A stretch of 64,000 nucleotides of DNA. Source: Cristatella mucedo (taxonomy: Eukaryota > Bryozoa > Phylactolaemata > Cristatellidae). Both the position numbers and the translations under genes were made by a program. The stretch lies in contig WPIO01000005.1 in NCBI GenBank assembly GCA_009760855.2, positions 8,528,001 to 8,592,000 of the forward strand. The letters run 5' to 3'. Below are positions 57,301 through 58,201 of this stretch, piece by piece (within the stretch, counting starts at the first letter, position 1; each line of letters starts with the position of its first letter). The notes under the pieces were generated by a model. It worked only from the letters and a program-made list of their open reading frames with translations, was not told where the DNA came from and ran no database searches.

Positions 57301-58201
57301 ATTGTCAAGGAGAATTTTCAGTGAGTTGCTACGTTAGATTGCTGAACAGGTACTTACTTTGCTATGGTAGTGTTGCTCTTCAGATCGGTTATCACCAGGC
57401 TGCCAGACACCGTACCTGCTTCCAGAGTCCCATTTTGCAATCCTTCGAATGCCAGTGAAAAAGGATGTATCTCCAAGTGCATCTGCTTGCCAAAGGCGGC
57501 TCTGAACGTCCAAGTGCATGCTGCTTCATCCAGACTATGATTCACAAAACCACTTCCACTAAATTCCGAATTACAACCTGAAATATCCCAGATATTACAT
57601 AACCGTATCGGTGTCAGGGCTAGCATTATATGTCCAATTACAACAATCCAATCTCCTTAACTATGGTGGTTGAGAAAAAATCAATTAACATTATCACATG
57701 CTGTAGCGTTCACACATAAGCAGCAATGGTAATTGGCAGCAGATATTGTTGTGTATTTTATTCGTTATTTGTGGAAAGGTCTGCCTCGGAGAAGATAGAC
57801 TAAAAGACCGACTTATATTTCAGAATCTCCTTAACTAGGTTTTGTGCTAGACACGCCTGTAAATATGATCAGATGATTTTGTATGTGACTTAAATTCGAA
57901 GCTATTTCATAAACACACAAACAGAAATCGTAAATGCATGTATTTATTCTAACGTTAACAATAATAACACAATTGCTCAGCCCCCTCAGAGAACCAAATG
58001 TATTTCAAGGCAATTTAAAACCTTCAAAGGAAGCCATATTTACATGCTAGCAGCCTACGATTAGAGGCCGGGAGCTTCCTAACATTCTCAGCTTCCCTGA
58101 AAAATGATTAGCTTTATATGTACAGCAAATTATATATGTGTATGGAAATCCTCACATTTTCTCTTACCGGAGTCAGAAGAGCACTTGGCAAGAGACAGTA
58201 C
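4071..58201 (-). CDS. Multi-CUB-domain protein gene (overall model, 11 CUB domains, 22+ exons)
   Basis: This is a gene model assembled by reading splice sites; the individual exons are listed separately. CUB domains are extracellular beta-sandwich modules of about 110 residues used for protein-protein binding. A run of eleven with no EGF or enzyme domain visible recalls cubilin-type receptors or secreted multi-CUB proteins. Each domain is two exons: A starts with Asp/Glu/Gly/Ala-Cys, then an NxTSPNYP-like motif and Cys-x-Trp; B starts Leu/Phe-Cys-Gly and ends Phe-x-Ser-x-Gly. Intron phases are regular: 2 inside each domain and 1 between domains. The exon sum is 3756 bp, about 1252 codons in one frame. 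Introns range from 78 bp to 10.2 kb, and the long ones are full of transposons. The N-terminal signal peptide exon and the true stop are uncertain. The orthology is inferred; the domain calls are seen directly. Confidence 0.88.
4385..5350 (+). mobile_element. L2-A LINE copy, 5' truncated
   Basis: A plus-strand copy covering the C-terminal part of the RT ORF (HPFVTSRLDFNNSLLTGLP, then HITPILAELHWLPVKQR) and the whole 3' UTR. It ends with the family stem-loop (AAAGCGCC ... GGGCGCTTT) and a short ATT tail near 5340. It is frameshifted and lies in the CUB 11 intron. Confidence 0.85.
5627..5735 (-). mobile_element. L2-A 3' tail fragment
   Basis: An AATAAT tail followed by the minus-strand version of the L2-A 3' stem-loop and TTGCAGC box. 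Only about 100 bp survive. Confidence 0.7.
6858..7083 (-). CDS. CUB domain 11, exon A
   Basis: 226 bp with acceptor TTCGTTGCAG and donor GTAAGTAC. It reads Asp-Cys-Ser-Ile, then MLSPNYPYHYPNE, Ser-Cys-Thr-Trp-Ile-Leu, and ILTFYSSNDP. The third cysteine is missing. It ends Val-Val-Lys plus two bases (phase 2). Confidence 0.9.
7369..7422. repeat. Degenerate tandem repeat of TAATTAC
   Basis: About six units of a 7-bp AT-rich motif (CTAATTA/CTAATTT variants) in the CUB 10-11 intron. Confidence 0.7.
7860..7965 (-). mobile_element. tRNA-derived SINE-like fragment
   Basis: On the minus strand an A-box-like ACAAATTGGTTAAGG is followed about 40 bp later by a degraded B box GGGATTGAGCC and a CATGGG. 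The layout is the same as the clearer piece at 48.05 kb. Next to it lies a weak L2-A-like tail (about 7810-7855). Confidence 0.4.
8985..9530 (+). mobile_element. L2-B LINE copy, 5' truncated
   Basis: A plus-strand copy with a continuous 159-codon frame for the ORF2 C-terminus: LTHKARHGLAPSYLAELL, then NSAGPRLWNSLPQFLRND, ending YRIRTESRIGC. It then has the family 3' hairpin (CCACA ... TTGTGG) up to ACAGAGATAC. The ATTAC tail is missing. Confidence 0.85.
9880..10165 (+). mobile_element. Old LINE 3' end
   Basis: It shows MKFKAELKRSCSWQLF (compare TTFKRNLKTHLFRTAF of L2-A), the GTGCATGC-type 3' UTR words and TGTAAAGTGCCT ... AATAATTATTT. A strongly decayed L2-A-like tail. Confidence 0.45.
10385..10705 (-). 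mobile_element. L2-B LINE copy, short 3' fragment
   Basis: A minus-strand 3' end of L2-B: hairpin, then the RSFSSAGPRLWNSLPQ frame. At about 10705 it joins unrelated sequence that continues the open frame upstream to 10829. Confidence 0.85.
10919..11043 (-). CDS. CUB domain 10, exon B
   Basis: 125 bp with acceptor TCTGCCTAG and donor GTACGCAT. It reads Tyr-Cys-Glu-Glu-Met, then GGPSAILKATLSS, and ends LKLFFNSTG in phase 1. The intron to exon A is 3.3 kb with no recognisable repeat. Confidence 0.85.
11044..14385. other. CUB 10 intron without recognised features
   Basis: 3.3 kb of AT-rich DNA with only short random open frames. I see no LINE words, TIRs or exon-like splice pairs here. Confidence 0.5.
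14386..14581 (-). CDS. CUB domain 10, exon A
   Basis: 196 bp, the shortest A exon, with acceptor CTTGTAG and donor GTAACATA. It reads Asp-Cys-Asn-Ser-Thr, then Asn-Cys-Leu-Trp-Asn-Leu, and a third Cys in LKSCTDESLILMSS. The SPNYP block is degraded to AYSSDPRS. It has no ATG near its start. Confidence 0.85.
14582..15839. other. Intron stretch without recognised features
   Basis: AT-rich, with A-rich runs near 15225-15260. No exon or repeat family recognised. Confidence 0.45.
15840..18275 (+). mobile_element. Long, heavily decayed L2-A LINE copy
   Basis: Plus-strand words of the L2-A RT survive in order: a GSVLGLSLITIPIHLP-like block near 17080-17130, the SLMTP and IQLVQNCSLARLVC-like region near 17715, then YQSSSLIEFMIV, LTPAYMSELLPNQ and a TTFKKKLNTHI-like end near 18060-18090. 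It closes at about 18270 with TCTATTTTTATTCTT. It has no long open frame. Confidence 0.65.
18276..19827. other. Intron stretch without recognised features
   Basis: Mixed-composition DNA with several GCATGC words between 18315 and 18690. No exon or known repeat was identified. Confidence 0.4.
19828..21155 (-). mobile_element. L2-A LINE copy interrupted by L2-B
   Basis: A minus-strand copy with an (AAT) tail at 19828 and the 3' stem-loop. The 3' UTR is broken at 20014 and resumes at 20582. The ORF2 C-terminus (HAFVTSRLDFCNSLLTGLP to TTFKRNLKHTY) is still a 168-codon frame, so this copy is fairly young. Confidence 0.9.
20015..20581 (-). mobile_element. L2-B LINE copy nested in L2-A
   Basis: A minus-strand 5'-truncated copy. 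The left edge is the TGTAATGTATC tail and the right edge is GCAGCCATA. The host L2-A text GTGGTTAGTGGCAG appears as GTGGTTA before and GGTTGGTGG after, a short duplication of GGTTA/GGTTG, as expected for target-primed insertion. Confidence 0.9.
21268..21383 (-). CDS. CUB domain 9, exon B
   Basis: 116 bp with acceptor TTTTTTAAG (a purine before AG is unusual) and donor GTAAGAAG. It reads Val-Cys-Gly-Ser-Ser, then SQTMTVVFSK, and ends QFSARFTTAG in phase 1. It lies about 110 bp from the 5' end of the L2-A copy at 19.8-21.2 kb. Confidence 0.88.
21479..21701 (-). CDS. CUB domain 9, exon A
   Basis: 223 bp with acceptor CAATTACAG and donor GTAAGTTT. It reads Glu-Cys-Gly-Glu-Ser, then GNITSPNFPQTF, Gln-Cys-Ile-Trp-Thr-Leu, a third Cys in SANCTAG, and FIEVYDG, a standard CUB motif. 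The intron to exon B is 95 bp. Confidence 0.92.
22355..22460 (+). mobile_element. tRNA-derived SINE-like fragment
   Basis: A-box-like TAACTTAGTGGTCATTAGCG is followed 30 bp later by a degraded B box CTGTTGAATCCTCG, in plus orientation. No acceptor stem can be folded, so it is not a functional tRNA. Confidence 0.4.
22680..25850 (+). mobile_element. Longest L2-A copy (endonuclease to 3' end), decayed
   Basis: Plus strand. The C-terminal part of an APE-type endonuclease is recognisable: a LIMGNAKIHF block where intact elements have the IGDFNIH-type motif, then FPLVAHVNGPTHL. The linker (DLADRFSNFFFNKT), the RT start (SPLDLINTVIF, HVPAPLRKAVVRQLL), SGFRAHHSTESAL, SAAFDTVNH, a YADDT block and the C-terminus follow. 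It is full of stops and is interrupted at 23931-24411 by L2-B. Confidence 0.8.
23931..24411 (+). mobile_element. L2-B LINE copy nested in L2-A
   Basis: Plus-strand 5'-truncated copy starting at ACAGAGCAAAG, with a 139-codon frame to YRMRTESRLG. It has the 3' hairpin and an ACATTACATTAC tail. The L2-A text resumes at CAAGGACACTGGAACG. A target duplication is not clear. Confidence 0.9.
25851..27008. other. Intron stretch without recognised features
   Basis: AT-rich DNA with a C8 run near 26615. No exon or repeat family recognised. Confidence 0.4.
27010..28110 (-). mobile_element. L2-A LINE copy, 5' truncated
   Basis: A minus-strand copy from the AAT tail and stem-loop (27010) through the ORF2 C-terminus (HEFVTSRLDFCNSLLAGLP) to LTLKIGPVSISAVESARNLG and about FHFYADD. 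It is broken into several frames by small indels. Confidence 0.88.
28118..29015. repeat. Two ~110-bp direct repeats (28118-28240 and 28893-29015)
   Basis: The two segments share a run from TCAGACTACTCA/TCAGAATGCTCA through GCGAGAAAA, TCCAC, AACGAAC, TTCAAAG and CACACGACTATTTTAC/CCCACAACTATTTCAC. Identity is about 70% by eye. They flank CUB 8 exon B. The origin is unknown; the plus-strand reading KRTYSKAAHDYF could be a LINE C-terminus of a third family. Confidence 0.5.
28320..28435 (-). CDS. CUB domain 8, exon B
   Basis: 116 bp with acceptor GGTTTTTCAG and donor GTAATTGA. It reads Phe-Cys-Gly-Asn-Asp-Ile, then LGSHSTITFTSG, and ends SLTFTSKG in phase 1. It has no ATG, so it was found only from the splice sites and the CUB pattern. 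Confidence 0.87.
29182..30185 (-). mobile_element. L2-B LINE copy, 1 kb, 5' truncated
   Basis: The longest L2-B copy. It has an ATGTAATGTATC tail, the hairpin, then a 180-codon frame from MAGLPKKAIMPLQR to YRMRTESRLG. An upstream frame includes FLKLNDDKTELLLIG and PRARNLGVAFD, the end of the RT palm/thumb. It sits in the 3.1-kb intron of CUB 8. Confidence 0.92.
30190..31510. other. Intron stretch without recognised features
   Basis: AT-rich DNA between the L2-B copy and CUB 8 exon A. No exon or repeat family recognised. Confidence 0.4.
31511..31727 (-). CDS. CUB domain 8, exon A
   Basis: 217 bp with acceptor ATTTTCAG and donor GTACGATT. It reads Ala-Cys-Ser-Ala, then NITSPNYPELYPNG, Thr-Cys-Ser-Trp-Arg-Leu, and a third Cys in YPCTDDILQIF. 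It is separated from its exon B by 3.1 kb that contains an L2-B insertion. Confidence 0.92.
31728..34029. other. CUB 7-8 intron without recognised features
   Basis: 2.3 kb with only short random open frames. No LINE text seen. Confidence 0.45.
34030..34139 (-). CDS. CUB domain 7, exon B
   Basis: 110 bp, the shortest B exon, with acceptor ACGTTTCAG and donor GTGAATTA. It reads Phe-Cys-Gly-Gly-Arg, then LGNVATVKL, and ends FTANFSSEG in phase 1. Confidence 0.88.
35020..35251 (-). CDS. CUB domain 7, exon A
   Basis: 232 bp with acceptor TTGATTTCAG and donor GTATTATA. It reads Glu-Cys-Thr-Met-Asp, then NLTSPNYPLAF, Asn-Cys-Ser-Trp-Thr-Leu, and a third Cys in TTSCQPDGLEL, a textbook CUB pattern. 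The donor is followed by an 880-bp intron. Confidence 0.92.
36351..36469 (-). CDS. CUB domain 6, exon B
   Basis: 119 bp with acceptor ATTTGTAG and donor GTAAGAGA. It reads Leu-Cys-Glu-Glu-Asn-Thr-Thr, then LYLGSEAAMVLGA, and ends YANFSSTG in phase 1. The length equals that of the other 119-bp B exons, which supports splicing of the 78-bp in-frame intron. Confidence 0.9.
36548..36779 (-). CDS. CUB domain 6, exon A
   Basis: 232 bp with acceptor TTTATCAG and donor GTATGTTA. It reads Glu-Cys-Gln-His-Asn-Leu-Thr-Gly-Ser-Gly, then VTPNFGLGYF, Glu-Cys-Ser-Trp-Phe, a third Cys in FSNCSSEKD, and KLLIYGG. The intron after it is only 78 bp and has no in-frame stop, so the raw open frame runs straight into exon B. 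Confidence 0.92.
36924..37042 (-). CDS. CUB domain 5, exon B
   Basis: 119 bp with acceptor GTTTACAG and donor GTAATGTC. It reads Leu-Cys-Gly-Pro-Ser-Phe, then FLGEVATLRY, and ends GIFTSEG in phase 1. The intron to exon A is 120 bp. Confidence 0.9.
37163..37388 (-). CDS. CUB domain 5, exon A
   Basis: 226 bp with acceptor GTTGTAG and donor GTAAGAGC. It reads Gly-Cys-Asn-Tyr-Asn-Leu-Ser-Gly-Asn-Gly, then LLSPNHPLAY, Glu-Cys-Ser-Trp-Ile, and a third Cys in DNCTSP: a well-preserved CUB half. The open frame extends upstream into the intron, but the first codons there are non-CUB. Confidence 0.92.
37751..37795. repeat. (TA)n microsatellite
   Basis: About 45 bp of almost pure TA, broken by one TT. 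A CA-rich stretch (GCACACAC type) follows to about 37940. It lies in the CUB 4-5 intron. Confidence 0.95.
38057..38172 (-). CDS. CUB domain 4, exon B
   Basis: 116 bp with acceptor TTTGCAG and donor GTACCGTT. It reads Leu-Cys-Gly-Pro-Thr-Asn and ends GFSAKFSSTG, the classic CUB C-terminus. The intron to exon A is 104 bp. Confidence 0.9.
38277..38508 (-). CDS. CUB domain 4, exon A
   Basis: 232 bp with acceptor TTCGCTTCAG and donor GTTAGAAA. It reads Glu-Cys-Ala-Tyr-Asn-Leu-Ser-Gly, then GYFAPFNCSWFLKADSG, a third Cys in VTPCAL, and LLIYSG. It closely resembles CUB 6 exon A (GYFIPFECSWFIKAADG), suggesting a recent module duplication. Confidence 0.92.
38701..38760. repeat. Short tandem repeat of TTTCAGACAGATAG
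   Basis: About three to four imperfect units of a GACAGATAG-containing motif in the CUB 3-4 intron. Confidence 0.7.
39444..39562 (-). CDS. CUB domain 3, exon B
   Basis: 119 bp with acceptor CCATTTCAG and donor GTAAGACT. It reads Leu-Cys-Asp-Leu, then LMGSVAKITLKQ, and ends FTSTG in phase 1. There is no internal ATG in frame near its start, so it is invisible to a simple ORF search. The intron to exon A is 115 bp, the same size as in CUB 2. Confidence 0.88.
39678..39900 (-). CDS. CUB domain 3, exon A
   Basis: 223 bp with an AATTTTAG acceptor and a GTATGATA donor. It reads Asp-Cys-Thr-Tyr-Asn-Phe-Thr-Gly-Asn-Gly, then Asn-Cys-Ala-Trp-Tyr, with a third Cys in SSNCTKHD. The SPNYP block is altered to LHSYFGGY. 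The open frame continues past the donor, but the donor position is fixed by the phase-2 join to Leu-Cys of exon B. Confidence 0.87.
40770..41700 (-). mobile_element. Decayed L2-A LINE remnant
   Basis: Minus-strand words survive: LPPTLLTQIG, YNYYFASAYLS-like, and MAANLFKFNDGKTDLLVIGK (compare MAANFLKLNDDKTNLLVMGK in the intact copy). It ends near the GLxSVLGSLPFM region at about 41560-41680. No tail. Confidence 0.75.
42541..44430 (-). mobile_element. Youngest L2-A LINE copy, 5' truncated
   Basis: A minus-strand copy with an (AAT) tail at 42541, the 3' stem-loop, a 3' UTR and an intact RT frame (listed separately). The 5' end is cut inside ORF2 near 44430, so the endonuclease is lost. A target duplication was not resolved. 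It lies in the intron between CUB 2 and 3, in the same orientation as the gene. Confidence 0.93.
42780..44426 (-). CDS. L2-type LINE ORF2, reverse transcriptase part (548 codons, no stop)
   Basis: Reverse transcriptase of a non-LTR retrotransposon of the L2 (CR1-related) group; it would copy the element RNA onto a nicked target. Motifs in order: FKKAVVRPLLKK and NYRPVSLLPFLLKTLERVV (about residues 85-115), FQSGFRANHSTESALLR (about 133), LLDLSAAFDTIDH, GVPRGSVLGP (about 227) and the catalytic YADD (about 262-265). The conserved LINE C-terminus follows (TSRLDFCNSLLTGLP, HITPLLADLHWLPVKQ, SYAPKAWNSLPTCVR), ending near FRTAFSGSL. The start codon given is the first Met in a 5'-truncated frame, not a true start. 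With no endonuclease it is not autonomous. Confidence 0.93.
   Translation of the reverse strand: MTTSPLECCSSVPGCTSMSAFKQVTSDLVLKFVSQSKKTTCPLDPIPTVLLLCCIDLLLPCIANIINMSLASGHVPAPFKKAVVRPLLKKTTLDQENLCNYRPVSLLPFLLKTLERVVADQLNSYIETSHLASKFQSGFRANHSTESALLRVYNDLLRNADMGRVSLLVLLDLSAAFDTIDHKVLLERLSSRMSITGTALQWFRSYLSGRLQSIDVNGQRSSEVPLKYGVPRGSVLGPVLFTVYTLPLADVIAKHNLGFHFYADDTQLYLCFDPYQPSSTSNSLNSLAACIDDIRTWMAANFLKLNDDKTNLLVMGKPRVIQRLEWLTLKIGSASISPVESARNLGVIFQSDLSLDDHISFTVKSAYVQLHNIAKIRACLDKDTTSKLGHAFVTSRLDFCNSLLTGLPACAIRRLQLVQNSAARLFCRERRSCHITPLLADLHWLPVKQRIDFKVLSLTFRSLNSMAPAYLSDILPHQAKHCTTSSSESNSLEIPPTNLKSFGDSAFSSYAPKAWNSLPTCVRTSPDLTTFKRNLKTHLFRTAFSGSL
44961..45079 (-). CDS. CUB domain 2, exon B
   Basis: 119 bp with acceptor CCATAG and donor GTAAGAAC. 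It reads Leu-Cys-Gly-Gln-Tyr, then LLGSVAKIKIKQT, and ends FTSAG. The LxGSVAKI segment is nearly repeated in CUB 3 exon B. The intron to exon A is 115 bp. Confidence 0.9.
45195..45420 (-). CDS. CUB domain 2, exon A
   Basis: 226 bp after a TTTTGCAG acceptor, ending at a GTAAGGG donor. It reads Asp-Cys-Thr-Lys-Asn-Leu-Ser-Gly-Asn-Gly, then SSPSFVSGYF and Glu-Cys-Val-Trp, with a third Cys in the NSTCSL segment: a typical CUB N-terminal half. An Asn-Leu-Ser and an Asn-Ser-Thr are potential N-glycosylation sites. Confidence 0.9.
46301..46305. repeat. Target site duplication, left of solo LTR
   Basis: CCAAC directly before TGTGACAG; the same CCAAC follows the element at 46741-46745. Confidence 0.85.
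46306..46740 (-). mobile_element. Solo LTR, 435 bp
   Basis: The element has TG...CA ends (plus strand TGTGACAG to TTCCACA) and a perfect 5-bp target duplication CCAAC on both sides. Orientation is minus because the only AATAAA-type signal lies on that strand (TTTATT at 46387-46392), about 80 bp before the LTR end, as expected for U3-R-U5. It is GC-richer than its surroundings. No internal region, primer site or second LTR is present, so it is the product of LTR-LTR recombination. The 5-bp duplication is usual for Gypsy, BEL and Copia groups; which one is unknown. The open frames in it are shadows. Confidence 0.88.
46387..46392 (-). terminator. AATAAA polyadenylation signal in solo LTR
   Basis: It reads TGAATAAAGG on the minus strand, in the sense of the host CUB gene, within the intron between CUB 1 and CUB 2. 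It is likely the LTR's own signal. Confidence 0.5.
46741..46745. repeat. Target site duplication, right of solo LTR
   Basis: CCAAC, identical to 46301-46305. Confidence 0.85.
47083..47201 (-). CDS. CUB domain 1, exon B
   Basis: 119 bp, the commonest exon B length in this gene, with a GCATTTTTCAG acceptor and a GTAAAAC donor. The frame starts in phase 2 and ends ITFLSTG in phase 1, as expected. It lacks the Leu-Cys-Gly start of the other B exons (it reads Ile-Ser-Ser-Leu) but has a Cys-Trp later. The assignment rests on length, phase, position and the STG ending rather than on the cysteine. Confidence 0.65.
47202..48035. other. CUB 1 intron, unassigned part
   Basis: AT-rich, no features recognised. 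Confidence 0.4.
48040..48125 (-). mobile_element. tRNA-derived SINE head
   Basis: On the minus strand a good A box (TGGCACACTTGGTAAGG) is followed about 35 bp later by a near-consensus B box (GGTTCGAATCC), with a CACGA/TCGTG stem between them. There is no matching acceptor stem, so it is an RNA polymerase III promoter of SINE type rather than a tRNA gene. Confidence 0.6.
48315..48812 (+). mobile_element. L2-A LINE fragment joined to the Helitron
   Basis: A plus-strand ORF2 C-terminus (QLVQNSAARLVCREL, HITPLLTDLHWLP-like, SYAPKAWNSLPTCVRTSPD). It stops abruptly at CCCTGACC, where Helitron helicase sequence begins on the opposite strand. Its own 3' UTR and tail are missing. Confidence 0.88.
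48813..48932 (-). pseudogene. Helitron PIF1-type helicase, C-terminal piece
   Basis: The minus strand reads MLECIGVFLEKENFARGQFN and then ALLFSHLDSI. This corresponds to the end of Helitron helicases, where a conserved Gly-Gln follows the Phe and leads to the final helicase motif. It directly continues the piece that stops at 52,011 once the insertion is set aside: the codons Ser-Gln-Gly-His-Met run into Leu-Glu-Cys. It is cut at 48,813 by the L2-A junction. Confidence 0.75.
50440..50744 (+). other. LTR-like 3' end inside the inner element
   Basis: A plus-strand AATAAAG at about 50680 is followed 55 bp later by an end in GAACTCACA. The 5' side begins near TGTAGTGTG at 50438. The look is that of an LTR, but no matching target duplication was found. 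Confidence 0.25.
50724..50990 (-). CDS. Unknown 89-codon frame in the inner TIR element
   Basis: It starts MFDDDEEVYCMAKKRKV, then is rich in Arg, Lys, Ser and Thr (PKARTSRRN, SLRSNTIRY). It is highly basic after an acidic start, like the N-terminus of a DNA-binding or nuclear protein. The KKRK run could be a nuclear localisation signal. No known family recognised. It may be the first exon of a lost transposase or a chance frame. Confidence 0.35.
   Translation of the reverse strand: MFDDDEEVYCMAKKRKVTALNEAAPDVEGFVTPKARTSRRNLPLTKPRSLRSNTIRYAPTYKKQAATRRVLLALTYLPLLKRGCEFAA
52011..53140 (-). pseudogene. Helitron PIF1-type helicase, main piece
   Basis: A decayed DNA helicase of a rolling-circle Helitron transposon. 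Reading N to C across several frames: a weak Walker A region (IFLSSTL near 53,120), SGTAATLL and CFKLPNIYWESS, Walker B in SIWDETALANK (about 52,915), SGDF near 52,808, and LWANVEVCRL. Then come VLPRQRF, DLINWTFPD, WSTNKVVDAI, IPGVV, VMLLQNLSFWKGLGNGARFI, and FPNAYIFSMTIN followed by a TAA codon and SQGH. These are the PIF1/Helitron helicase motifs in the right order. Frameshifts and stops show it is dead. The N-terminal Rep domain is not seen. Confidence 0.85.
53360..53540. repeat. Degenerate minisatellite with GGTAGAACT/CTGGTCTG units
   Basis: About nine imperfect units of 15-20 bp, each with CTGGT or CTGAT followed by AG(A/G)ACT. It borders the 5' end of an L2-A copy. Confidence 0.75.
53515..54600 (+). 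mobile_element. L2-A LINE copy with internal (TA)n
   Basis: A plus-strand copy from the IDDIRTWLEAIYFK region through SARNLCVLFQSDLSLANR and the C-terminus to the 3' UTR, stem-loop and ATTATTATTATT tail at 54,585. A pure TA tract (54,277-54,333) has expanded just after the TTFKKKLKTH-equivalent codons. Many stops. Confidence 0.88.
54277..54333. repeat. (TA)n microsatellite inside L2-A
   Basis: About 57 bp of perfect AT alternation, absent from the other L2-A copies at this position. Confidence 0.95.
55203..55250 (+). mobile_element. hAT-type terminal inverted repeat (one end)
   Basis: It begins CAGGGGTCGGCAACCTGCGG, then GGCGAGCCTCATGCGGCTCTTT, which closely matches the terminal repeat style of hAT (Charlie-like) non-autonomous elements. 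The matching right end (ending CCGACCCCTG) was not found nearby, so the element is truncated. Confidence 0.6.
55835..57300 (-). mobile_element. L2-A LINE copy, long but decayed
   Basis: A minus-strand copy from the C-terminal WxxLPxC region back through the RT palm, ISFKLSSDDHI-like and AAIFLKLNYYKTKLLVMDK text, AFGTIDHRGLLE, and the RT start (LASCYIPAPFKKTVLRSLLKK, NQENLSSYRP). It covers the same span as the intact 42.8-44.4 kb frame but with stops. It ends just before CUB 1 exon A. Confidence 0.85.
57358..57577 (-). CDS. CUB domain 1, exon A
   Basis: 220 bp with an ATATTTCAG acceptor and a GTAAGTAC donor. It reads Gly-Cys-Asn-Ser-Glu-Phe-Ser-Gly and later Ala-Cys-Thr-Trp-Thr-Phe, the first two CUB cysteines. 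The usual SPNYP block is replaced by a degenerate VNHSLDE, and there is no third cysteine, so this is the most divergent domain. It ends in phase 2 and its exon B lies 10.2 kb away, beyond the nested transposon cluster. An L2-A remnant (55.8-57.3 kb) ends about 60 bp past the donor. Confidence 0.8.
57955..58035 (-). mobile_element. L2-A 3' tail fragment
   Basis: AACAATAATAA tail followed by a degraded L2-A stem-loop (CAGCCCCCTCAGAGAACC) and CCTTCAAAGGAAGCC. Confidence 0.55.
58168..58201 (-). CDS. Possible 34-bp exon ending a signal peptide, upstream of CUB 1
   Basis: On the minus strand a TTTGTAG acceptor is followed by 34 bp and a strong GTAAGAG donor. The exon reads VLSLAKCSSDS plus one base, so it ends in phase 1. 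That is exactly the phase needed to join CUB 1 exon A, whose first codon becomes Gly before Cys. The text VLSLAKCSS resembles the end of a signal peptide with its cleavage site. A matching first exon with ATG and a hydrophobic core was not found. The exon is short, so chance is possible. Confidence 0.3.
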
